Source of the DNA: Limnephilus marmoratus
Taxonomy: Eukaryota > Arthropoda > Insecta > Trichoptera > Limnephilidae
Assembly: GCA_917880885.1 (NCBI GenBank)
Contig: OU862913.1
Location: 7,998,001 to 8,062,000, forward strand
Length of the DNA stretch: 64,000 bases
Direction of reading: 5' to 3'
Made by a program: the position numbers and the translations under genes. The notes below the pieces were generated by a model. It had not been told where the DNA came from, ran no database searches, and was given only the letters and a program-made list of their open reading frames with translations. How positions within the stretch are numbered: the first letter of the stretch is position 1; every line of letters starts with the position of its first letter. Shown here one piece after another: positions 54,330-64,000 of the stretch.

Positions 54330-56842
54330 AAGCATTTTTAACTATTCGGATAATTCATTCTTGATAACGCATTCTTGATCTAGTTTATGCAGTGAGCCCA
54401 CTGCTAACGTATGTAAATCTTTGGAAGAACTATTTCCTGTAGACGTTTACCATCCTCCTCTGGACATAGTTATTCCCTTTGTTAACAACACTCATCTTAA
54501 AAATATCAAGTCATCTTATAACTTCCGTAAAGCAAATTTTCAAAAAATTTCTGATTGCTTAAATACAACAGACTGGTCATTTCTGGAAAACGCAGATATT
54601 AACGATAATGATAATAAATTCTATGACATTCTAAATGATGCTATTGCAAATTTTGTGCCCCTTCTACATAATAGAATTTATCATTTTCCAAACTGGTTTA
54701 GTCCCAATTTGATCACTTTAACATATAGTAATAAAATAGCTCATAAAAATTACAAGCGATCCAGACTGACGAGTGATTACAACAAATTTCAATTGTTAAG
54801 AAGGGAGTGTTGTAAAATCTTAAAATTGTGCTATAAAAATTACATTGACAAAATTGAAAGTGAAATTTGTGTAAATATAAAACAGTTTTGGAATTACACT
54901 AGTTCTCAAAAAATACTAACTTAGGTATTCCAACTTCTATGAATTTCAATGGATAAATTGGGTGTAATGATAAAAACATTGTAAATCTATTCGCCGATTA
55001 TTTTAAGTCTGTGTATAAAGAGGATATACCTAGCAACGAAATTCCAAAATTTCATCGAATCTTAGTCTGGATATATCTGAAGTACGCATAGAAATTAAAG
55101 ATATCAAAAACCATGTAAATTTGTTAGATGCTAGAAAAAATGCAGGACCTGATAATATTCCACCTGTGCTAATTAAAGAATGTTTAAACGGCTTAGTTGT
55201 TCCTCTTTTTCTAATTTTTACCCAATCACTAGAGACAGGCAGTTTCCCTGAAACATGGAAACACAGTTTTCTTACACCCATTTTTAATAAAGGGGACAAA
55301 ACGGACGTAACAAATTATAGACCAATATGTATCCAATCAGCGATACCCAAGCTTTTTGAAAAAAATGTCTTCCATAAAATATCCACTAACATAAAAAAAA
55401 TTATAACTCCCCACCAACGTGGCTTTTGTTCAAATAAATCTACACTGACCAAATTACTAATATACGAAAACTTCATATCTAAATCTTTAGCCAACAGGGG
55501 CCAGGTTGACTCAACATAAACTGATTTTAGCAAGGCCTTTGACAAGGTGTGTCACAAAATACTTATCAATAAATTGGCGAAACTTGGAGTTTATGGTAGC
55601 TTATTAAATTGGTTTGTTAGTTATTTGTCCAAAAGAATTCTTAGTGTGAAAATAAATGGCACACAGTCTTACAAATTTATAGCAACAAGTGGAGTACCGC
55701 AAGCCGCAAGGCTCCCATTTAGGGCCCATTTTGTTTATTATATTTATAAATGATATTGTTGAAATATTTACTGAAATAAATGTGCTACTGTTTGCCGACG
55801 ACATGAAACTATATAAAGAGATTAACCACATTAATGATTGTATTATACTTCAAACTAACTTGATATATCTTTTTGAATGGTGCTCTATCAACAAACTAGC
55901 ATTATATATAAATAAACGTCAGTTCATTCATTTTTCCAAAATAAATAATCCTATTATTTTTCAGTATTCTATAAATGGTGAAAATTTAAATTGTGTTAGT
56001 GAAATTATGGATCTAGGCATAATGTTCGACAGTAAACTCACCTTTGTATGTCATATTAATAATATTATCAACAAAGCCCTGAAGACTCTTGGTTTTGTTT
56101 TGAGAGCTGCAAAAGATTTCAATGATTTAGACACATTCATTATGTTATATAAAACCCTTGTCAGATGCCAACTTGAATATAACTCTAAGTTATGGTCTCC
56201 CTTTTACAACATTCATTCAGACAACATTGAAAAGATTCAACGGAAGTTTCTAAGGTTTATAAACTATAAATTGCATATTCCTATATTAAACATTGATTAC
56301 AATTATCTCCTGGATAAAACGTCTCTATTGAAACTTTCAGAAAGAAGAATAAGCACAGATTTAATATTATTACATAAAATACTGCATTACAAAATTGACT
56401 GTTCTGAATTACTTCAATTTATCAATATCCATGTTCCCCAAAAATCATGTCGACATTTATTACCCTTCTACTTCAATAACACCAGGAAACTAGCTTATCA
56501 AAATTCTCCGTTTCCGAGACTTCACAGTCTCGGAAATAAATATTCTAATCTAGGTGATATATTTCATCTTAAAACTAATCAGTATAAACGTTGTATATTC
56601 TATCACTTTTATTCTTCTAGGCACAAATAGATTTACATAATTTCTTCTATTTTTGTTTATATTGAATATGAGACCTCTTATCATTTTTACATAATATGTA
56701 TTTTTATTCTATTATTTGTTTTGTTGTTACACTGTTTTGTGTATTTTCTTTTCTCATTGTATTATATTTTCTTCATTGTTTGTTACTCAACTTATAAATT
56801 ATAATATAAAAGCCCATCAGGGCGTGTAATAAATAAATAAAT
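54330..56842 (+). mobile_element. LINE retrotransposon (CR1/Jockey-like), 5'-truncated
   Basis: Frames along the plus strand give the end of the endonuclease (LDLVYAVSP, about 54380), the linker (54421-54924: MEELFPVDVYHPPLDIVIPF to FWNYTSSQK) and the reverse transcriptase: LDARKNAGPDNIPPVLIKEC, FNKGDKTDVTNYRPI, TDFSKAFDKVCHK, GVPQ then GSHLGPILFIIFINDI and the catalytic LLFADDMKLY (about 55790). The C-terminal part to 56630 is one open frame. A TAA at 55517, a short insertion near 55705 and a frame break near 54925 make it inactive. The 3' UTR ends CCCATCAGGGCGTGTAATAA with an AAAT-type tail. Confidence 0.9.
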
Positions 56843-56999
56843 AAACATAGGTGGATTCAGTACAGTACCGGAGATCAGCTTAAAAAAAATGTTTCCCCAA
56901 AAATATGTTACGGCGGGCTTCTAAGGTATTAAGATCGAGCATTCCTGTTAAGAACAACGATGGATACAGGAATGGGTAGTATGTATATTCCCTCAATAG

Positions 57000-57425
57000 T
57001 CCGTAATCCGTATTCGATAAGCCCTAGGCCTAGGAAGTTGGAAGATAGCAAACCTGTGCTGTGTGTCCGGCAATAATAGATGCCAATAATCTGTTTATAA
57101 TAGGAATAGTCGGTAATCCGTATTTGATAAGCCCTAGGCCTAGGAAGTTGGAAGATAGGAAACCTGTGCTGTGTGTCCGGCAATAATAGATGCCAATAAT
57201 CTGTTTATAATAGGAATAGTCGGTAATCCGTATTCGATAAGCCCTAGGCCTAGGAAGTTGGAAGATAGGAAACCTGTGCTGTGTGTTCGGCAATAATAGA
57301 TGCCAATAATCTGTTTATAATAGGAATAGTTGGTAATCCGTATTCGATAAGCCCTAGGCCTAGGAAGTTGGAAGATAGGAAACCTGTGCTGTGTGTCCGG
57401 CAATAATAGATGCCAATAATCCGGT
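57000..57425. repeat. 110-bp tandem satellite, about four copies
   Basis: GCCCTAGGCCTAGGAAGTTG recurs at 57021, 57131, 57241 and 57351, exactly 110 bp apart; CTGTGTGTCCGGCAATAATA is another fixed block. Few substitutions. Overlapping minus-strand frames of 68-99 codons are by-products of the repeat. Confidence 0.95.
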
Positions 57426-57923
57426 ATTTTTTTCCACAACCGAAAAGATGGTTCATCTTTATCTTTTACGGTTATGGATTGCAGAAAAGTTAGATATATG
57501 CGGACATTTGTGTATTTTCGATCAATAATCTATGGCTATGGTATATACTATTCAGTATTCAGTTTAATTGAACAATAATTTTATGAACAAATATTTATGC
57601 GGATTTAAAAGATATTTTACCGAAATCGGTGAAGACGTAAATGATCTAATACCTATATAAAAATTAATTTATGTGACGCGGAATTGATTTCTTGGGTCGA
57701 ACAATTTCGTCATTTATGTGACAATAAAGAAAAAGATTTTAAAGACGGAAATGCCGTAAAAATTCCGGGTTATTGGTGTTTTTTCATCAACTCTGTGTCT
57801 CCATATGCAGTGTATGCTAGCCCCAGAATTGACAAAAACATTCCACATGCAACAACATCTGACGAATCCATCGTTTCAATATTTATTTATATAAAACAAA
57901 GTAGAATACACTGTCGGTTGACA
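57426..57923. other. AT-rich spacer
   Basis: No recognised gene. The sequence from 57684 has an open frame but no known motif, and its later part lies in the adjoining DNA element. Confidence 0.4.
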
Positions 57924-57931
57924 GTTGACAT

Positions 57932-59415
57932 TAGTGATGGGAATAATCGATACAATTACATAATCGATATATTTGTATCGATACATAAAAATGATCGAAT
58001 GACTAATCGATTAATCGCTAGGAGTTCAGGAGCAATAGCTGCGGTCGAAGGCAGTATTTTTTCTCGCGGCAGGGGGGGTGTTCACGGGCAAAGCATGGTT
58101 CATCGTTATGGCAACGTAGATTTTTCATTGCTGGCAATGATTTCTTTACAAGCAACATTATTTTCTATAATTTACAATAATACTTTACTATCTATAATCT
58201 ATGGTCTGGCCCGACCTTGAAACTGTTTCATAAGATCCGTATTCTTATAGATAATGTAATTTTATAGATGTTTCTAAAATTCTGATATGCGTCAATACAT
58301 GATTAATCTCAAAATGACATTTAGATTTTAGGAAACTTATACATTAAAAACAGTAAACAAACTGTTTTTTTGCAATCGGTGTTTATTGAATAATGATATC
58401 TTTGAACAGAAGTGTCTAATTCTAGCGCTGATAACACTTTTTAGAACAAACCATCACACATTTATAGTCACACAAAATATTTTGAGGTACTAGTTAGTAC
58501 TCGATGAAATTAGAGATATAGGTTGTTCATTTACAATAAATCAAACATAGGTACACTAAACAAATCGATAAATTACTCAAAATAACCCATCTACCTACTT
58601 ACGAAAAATAATCACCATGTCGATCTTTAGCACGTACTGGAATCGTAAATCATAACCTAAAAGTAATATTTCGTCGTTTACAATCGTTTCACGTTTGAAT
58701 ACTACGACCAACACTACCCTAGATGATACATAACCTTAAAATAACATAAGTAATAATAAATAAACTTTAAATTGTGAAAAACAGTCACCATGGCAATCTT
58801 TAAACACATAAACTAAAACTAGAAACGTAGATCGTTACCTAAAAGTATTAATTCATCATTTACAACAAAGCTGGATGATGATAACATTAACACGCTTTAT
58901 CAGGTTATCACAATTTGAGATATTTTGACGTATCTTGAATACAACCTCTCAGATCTAGAATCGATTTGCGTTTACGAATGAATTCTGACAGTTGTAAAAC
59001 GATTGCATCACTCATTTTCAATGACATTTCAAAACGATTATATCGGACTGAATATTGACATCGATAAGCGAGAATCGATTCCACTTCGATGACATTTCAA
59101 AACGATTGTATCGAACTGTATTCGATATGAACATAGACATCGATAAGCGAGAATCGATTCTTCTTACGATGACATTTCAAACGATTATATCGGATTGTGA
59201 ATCGATACGATGGATCGATGAAAATCCAGCGCTGTGATTCGTCAGAAATAATCGATGTGAGAGAAGCGTTGTGATTGGTCAGAATTAATCGATTTGACAT
59301 CGATGCAAGAATCGATTGTTCAAGAATCGATTTGTCTATGACAATGTATCGAAATGCATCGATGGTGAAAAAGATCGATACAATATCGATATTCCATCGA
59401 TATTTCCCATCGCTA
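57932..59415. mobile_element. hAT-type non-autonomous element, 8-bp TSD
   Basis: The left end TAGTGATGGGAATAATCGAT and the right end ATCGATATTTCCCATCGCTA are terminal inverted repeats. GTTGACAT lies on both sides (57924-57931 and 59416-59423), an 8-bp target duplication as made by hAT transposases. ATCGAT motifs are clustered toward both ends, most densely at 59040-59410. No transposase frame, so it depends on an outside enzyme. Confidence 0.85.
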
Positions 59416-59754
59416 GTTGACATATACGAGTGGCAGCGGCATAGTCACTTCTATGGACGTATTCTATTCTATTCCTATTCCAATTATAAACGACGTTCTT
59501 AAATATTACGGATAACGGATTACGGCACCGGCCTATTCTTATCGCTTATTCCTATTAAAAACGGGGCTTTAACCTTTTTTGTACTTTTTCTATGTAATTT
59601 TTTTTTAATGTATTGTACCGCGAGCGCATATGTGTTGTACCGACACACTATGCTTTACTTTAAAAGATTTCTTCCTATGGCGTCAGTTGAATCATGGAGC
59701 TGCCGTGAAAATCATTTCTTTGTACTGGAACTGTCAACTTGACAGCTGTTGTCC

Positions 59755-60310
59755 CAGAGGCGGATTACATGGTGAGGGCGCCCTAGGCAAGCACCTTATC
59801 GGGGCCCCTCTATTTTTCGCCCGGCTATTTTTTTTTACATACCTACCAAGTTGCATTGCAATCGGTTAAGTCTTTTTTTGCTTGAAGAAGTAACATATAC
59901 CTATACACACACACACACATACAAATTCTCGTAGTTATACTATTAGTAGGGATAATTAATAAAACAATTAAAATAATTTATAAAAAAAAAAAAATTAAAG
60001 TTATCAATTAGTTATTTAAAATTGGAGTCTACTAAACCACATTAAAGGACAATTGTTTAATAGAAATAAAAATTTCTGCGTTTAAATTTTTGTCGTTTAA
60101 AAAGTTGTTAATAACGTCGTAATAGTTTAAAGATAGTAAAAAGTTTGATTCAATGTTCAGTTTTGCTAACGAATTTAATCTCTCATCTGTCACGGAAAAG
60201 CGAAGATAATTTTTTACTTTCCTTAGACAGGAAAAACTCCGCTTACTAATGCAATTGCTAACTGCCGTCGATACGCGCATTCTTAAGGCTATGCCAATGT
60301 TATGTCAAGT
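59755..60310 (-). pseudogene. hAT transposase C-terminus with element end
   Basis: The minus-strand frame 60280-60032 reads MRVSTAVSNCISKRSFSCLR, then KVKNYLRFSVTDERLNSLAK and LNYYDVINNFLNDK. This matches the hAT dimerisation region (A-x-(A)ERSFS-x-L-x-x-IK-x-YLR, then ERL-x-x-L), with S/K where A/ER are usual, as in ZMYM1-like hAT elements. The element end CAGAGGCGGATTACATGG is at 59755. The catalytic part is missing. Confidence 0.7.
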
Positions 60311-60539
60311 TATTTATTTATTGGAACCTGTTACATCGCTTTGGTTGTTCGGGGCAATTCTCCATGTCGAGCGATCGCTGTTAAATAAGAACGTAGATGG
60401 ATAATTTCATCAACCAAGCAGTTTTCTAAATCACCAGAACATATAGGTAGTTAGTAACATACAAGCAATATTTTGAACTTCTTCAGAATTGACCAAATTC
60501 CTTAAAAACGTAAATATACTATAAAAATTCACTGATCAA

Positions 60540-60896
60540 GGTTTTCTCAAGTGTGAGTAAATATGTAACTTTTTAGATATCCCTTCGTAGCATGGCAGCA
60601 CATAAATAGTTGCAGTCGGGACATGAAAAGGGTTTTTTCCCACTGTGGATAAACACGTGATGCTAAAGACATCCTTTTGAAGAACATTAATAGTTGAAGT
60701 CAGGACACGAAAAAGGTTTCTCTCCACTGTGAATCAGCGAATGCGTTCTAAGACGTCCCTTTTGAGAACATGAATAGAGGCAGTCGGGACACGAAAAAGA
60801 TTTTTCTCTATGGATGAATATGTCACGTTTTAGTTGTTATTTTGTAGAACATGAATATTTGCATCCGGGACACGAAAAAGTTTTTATCCACTATGG
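60540..60896 (-). pseudogene. Zinc-finger pseudogene, downstream part
   Basis: On the minus strand about four decayed C2H2 units are visible: KPFSCPDC-type sequences (GTCGGGACATGAAAAGGG in complement) spaced about 84 bp, with stops and small deletions. It continues across the hAT insertion into 62974-63725. Confidence 0.75.
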
Positions 60897-62973
60897 CAGG
60901 GGTGGGCAGCCCGCGAGGCCTTTTGGTGCGGCCCGCGGGCTCTTTTGGTGTGCCTGCTGAAAGAACCACAAAAAATTACACAGAACGGGATGGGTTTTTC
61001 ACGGTGTTTTTTCACATTTTTAAGACGTTATTACAAAACTGTTGCTAGCAAGCTGTTTAGATACCAATGAAAATGTGATAAAACCTCCCATTCTACTTTT
61101 ATTTGAATATGTTATTGTGAAACGCTAGTGATATTCCATCGGAACTTTTAATTTTCTTGAACGGGACAGTCCCGATATTTCAGGATTGATAGATACATCA
61201 TTTGAATACGCTGGTAATTTTGCGAAATTAAGTGAGGCATTTAATGAACGATTTAAGGACATGAAAAGAGAGTAAACGGATTTGAACATATTTGCTACAC
61301 TGTTCAACGTCGAACCATCGAATGTGCCTGATAATCTGCAGCACAAAATTATTCAATAACAAAGCGATGATGAACTAAAAGCTGGATATAACAATCTTCC
61401 CAAATAAAGTTAGGAATCACTGTTTATATTAAGTCAAGCACGTCCCTTAACATTTTGTGTATAATACAAACATTAATGCCATAATAATTGCCACACTTCT
61501 GGCATAAAAAAACACCAAATGTAATTTATTGTAATTAGTTAAATAAATATAAAATTATATTGCAGACAATAAATATGCTACAAAATGTAGAAAACCCATT
61601 CACGTAATAAAAATACAACTTAATTTAGGCTGGTTGACTAGTGGACTTCTATGCAGAATCATTCTAAAGGTAAAACAAATCTTGTATTCACAATGCAAAT
61701 TCCTGTTGCGGATTCATCTGCTAACAATAACGCATTTCGAAACCATTTTGTGGTTCTAGGTGCAGTATTAATTAAAACTGGGGACTAACAATACAATTCG
61801 CTCTGACGGAAAAAACAGTATTGTGTGCAAATGCAATGAAAAGATTCAATGAAAAAATTCCATGTGTGGTTTCGTCGGCTTACGCATTTCGTAGAAACTC
61901 GTTCTCGTTTTTGAAGTGCATTTTTAAAATTCTAGTTGCTTTTTGCATCCAGTATTAGAGAAAAGCCATTTTCATAAACTCAGTAAAATGGCTACACTCA
62001 GTAATTTTAAGTCTCCGCGTATAGTTTTATCCTATAAATGAAACCAGTTCTGTGTTTATAATGCAACGAAAAAAATCCAGGTGGGATTTCATTTTTTGAC
62101 GCATTCCTCGTGTTAGAAGTGCATTTATAAAATTCAAGTTGTATTCTTTGGCTGCCAGAATTGGAGGAAAGCCATTTTCATGTTCTGAGTGGAGTTCTAA
62201 TTCCCCGCGTACAATCTCACTATATAATTAAAACCAGTTCTGTGTTTAGAATGCAACGAAAAATATCAGGTGGGTTTTTATCTCGCTAACCCGCTTAATA
62301 AGAAACTATTCTCGTGTGTGAAGTGCATAAATATAAATGATTGAAGTGCATAAATATACAGTTATAAATTTATAGTTGTATATCGGCTGCATAATCCCCG
62401 CGTGCAGATTCAATCTGTAATTAAAACCAGTTCTGTATTAAGAATGCAACAAAAACTCATCAGGTGTTATTTCATTTGCTGACGCATTTCTTATGTTGGA
62501 AGTGCATTAATAAAATTCTTGTTTCTTACATTTTATGCTGCCAGAATTAGAGGAAAGCCATTTTCATGTTCTGAGTGTAGTTTTAATTCCCCGCATGCAA
62601 ATTTAATCTAAATTGAAACTAGTTCCGTGTTCAGAATACAACGAAAAATTTCAGTTTTGATTTTATCTGCTGATGTATTTTGACGGAACACATTCTCGTG
62701 TTCAAAGTGCAGTTTTAAAATTCTGTTTGCAGACTTTATGCAGCCAGAATTTCAGGAAAACCATTTGCATGCTCTGAGTGTAGCTATAATTAAAGAGTGT
62801 TGTCAGTTACGTAACTTTTTTAAAATTAGTTACAGTAGAACCAGTTCTTTGATTCGAATGTGGGTGGCTCACCCCCCCCCCCCCTCCCTCGAGACTGAAA
62901 TCGGAGTGCGGCCCCCAGGCTAAACTATGAACATCCAATTGGCCCGCGATGCTAAAAAGGTTCCCCGCCCCTG
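60897..62973 (+). mobile_element. hAT element, 2,077 bp, with 8-bp TSD
   Basis: Ends are CAGGGGTGGGCAGCC and GGTTCCCCGCCCCTG. CACTATGG is present at 60889-60896 and 62974-62981, a clean 8-bp target duplication. The plus-strand relic at about 61165-61400 reads IDTSFEYAGNFAKLSEAFN, ERFKDMKRE and NVEPSNVPDNLQHKI, resembling the middle part of hAT-derived proteins of the ZBED/EPM2AIP1 type. Most of the rest is the inverted ~190-bp repeat array (61620-62850). A C11 tract lies at about 62872-62884. Confidence 0.85.
61620..62850. repeat. Degenerate repeat array inside the hAT element (locus 4)
   Basis: At least five diverged monomers of roughly 180-200 bp with AAACCAGTTCTGTGTTTA, GAATGCAACGAAAAATATC, GAAGTGCATTTATAAAATTC and GCCATTTTCATGTTCTGAGT. 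They are the reverse complement of the blocks at 3990, 5090 and 21580. Confidence 0.7.
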
Positions 62974-63730
62974 CACTATGGGAAAACGTGTAATTTTTTA
63001 GGTTTTACTTTGTAGTACGAGCATGAAAAATGTTTTTTTCCACTTATTTAAATATCCCTTTTATCCGAATTTTTAAATATCCCTTTCGAGAACTTGAATA
63101 ACTGCATTCGGGACAAGAAAAAGGTCCGGTCAGGTTTTTGTCCGCTGTGGGTAAACATGTTATTTTTTTGGTAACCTCTTTGAAGAACATGAATAGTCGC
63201 AGTGGAAACATGTAAAAGGTTTTATGTCACTATAAGTCTGCAAATGATTTCTAAGAAGTTCCTTGGTACGTCATGAATAATTGCTGTCGGGACATGAAAA
63301 AGGTTTTTGTTCACTGCGGGTAAACATGTGAATTTTAAGATACAATTTTGTAGCGCATGAATAGCCTCAGTCGGGATATGAAAAAGGTTTTTCATCACTG
63401 TGAGTCACAAGTGCCGTTTTAGTTATTTTTTTTGAGAAGAAAAATTGTTGCAGTCAGGACCTGGGAAAGGTTTTTCTACATTGTAGATTTCTCTTCGTAG
63501 TACATGAATAGTTGCAGTCGGAATATGTAAAAGGTTTTTCTCCACTGTGAGTCAGCAAGTGACTTCTTAGATATCCCTTTTTAGAACACGAATAGTTGCA
63601 ATCCGGACATGAAATAGGTTTTTCTCCTCTAAGAATCGTACTGTAGATTTTTAAATCTCTCTTTTGAGAATTTTTATAACTGCATTCGGAACATGAAAAA
63701 GGTTTAATGCCACTACGAGACCGCTTGTGA
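62974..63730 (-). pseudogene. Zinc-finger pseudogene, upstream part
   Basis: The minus-strand frame starting near 63720 reads SGIKPFSCSECSYKNSQKRD, GEKPISCPDCNYSCSKKGYL, RSHLLTHSGEKPFTYSDC and NYSCTTKRNLQ; further finger relics follow down to 62990. It shares the NYSCS finger style with the gene at 45553 but on the opposite strand. No acidic first exon is seen. Confidence 0.75.
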
Positions 63731-63759
63731 ATCATAGTGGAGTAAAGTGTTGCCGCACA

Positions 63760-63950
63760 GGGAAAACTTAGGAAAATTACTTTCCTCAGGGCCTCTTCAG
63801 TGAAGCTAATGTAAAAACAAGTAAGTGTTGTAAAACCATGTAGGAATATTATACGTAAGACAGTATTAAAATTGTGGATATCCGGTAGGAATACAAGGCC
63901 GATGAAAATAATAATAATTTCCAATTTTTTTATAGCGCGGTTTAGGTATC
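63760..63950. repeat. Family-B SINE end plus dispersed repeat
   Basis: TTTCCTCAGGGCCTCTTC and GAAGCTAATGTAAAAACAAG match the 3' end of family B. The following TAGGAATATTATACGTAAGA and CCGGTAGGAATACAAGGCCG mirror 20830-20900. Confidence 0.65.
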
Positions 63951-64000
63951 ATCCCCAAGAGCACAATTCTCTAGCCACCCCCTCCCCCCTCCCGGGACGG

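Noticed and set aside
56929..57456. Overlapping minus-strand frames with repeated FPIFQLPRPRAY
   Set aside because: By-products of the 110-bp satellite; the frame rotates with each unit.
57684..58220. 178-codon open frame
   Set aside because: It runs from spacer into the hAT-type element across its target duplication, and no domain is visible.

Overview
The window is AT-rich nuclear DNA of an animal, most likely an insect. Split genes with GT-AG introns, short CCTAA (TTAGG-type) runs, frequent GTAGGTACCTAC motifs, RTE-like and Penelope-like retroelements, a two-gene PIF/Harbinger transposon and Helitron-like ends all fit. I cannot name the species or order; Lepidoptera and Hemiptera are both compatible. 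Transposon-derived sequence dominates. There is no virus, bacterial operon or CRISPR array.

Layout. 194-1512: inverted-repeat element filled with a minisatellite. 1899-2290: tRNA-headed SINE. 2494-3390: 5'-truncated LINE carrying a palindromic SINE with an 11-bp target duplication. 3818-19450: PIF/Harbinger territory bounded by a 45-bp terminal inverted repeat and TTA on both sides. It holds one apparently intact three-exon DDE transposase (9693-11522, minus), one apparently intact seven-exon MADF protein gene (12004-15358, plus) and decayed copies of both. In the MADF gene an 81-bp exon with its intron has been amplified. 19496-25820: SINE, RTE and LINE debris plus a decayed unknown gene. 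26041-30540: two tandem 2,246-bp Helitron-like copies, each with a 127-bp satellite. 30918-32000: two decayed exons of a METTL9/DREV-like methyltransferase. 33281-34667: a two-exon THAP-domain gene on the minus strand, not evident as one open frame, with a SINE in its intron and one frameshift.

34727-41974 is the most striking structure: two 2,698-bp arms in inverted orientation, almost identical and colinear without net indels, around a 1,852-bp spacer. Each arm carries exons of a decayed Myb/SANT-type transposon-associated protein. 42386-43713 is a Penelope-like hairpin with a GIY-YIG domain and a LINE inserted in one arm. 45553-48976 encodes a three-exon, about 19-finger C2H2 protein of 669 residues, whose array continues past the stop to about 50560 as a decayed tandem duplication. 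50985-56842 holds SINEs, a CCHC LINE tail, inverted tRNA-like SINEs and a 2.5-kb LINE. 57000-57425 is a 110-bp satellite. 57932-59415 and 60897-62973 are hAT-type elements with clear 8-bp target duplications; the second splits a zinc-finger pseudogene.

How the genes relate. The transposase and MADF protein look like the catalytic and accessory DNA-binding partners of one transposon. The THAP, Myb/SANT and zinc-finger sequences are also DNA-binding families often linked to transposons. I see no evidence of a new biochemical pathway. The unusual content is structural: large palindromes, exon amplification inside a transposon gene, and nested insertions with readable target duplications.
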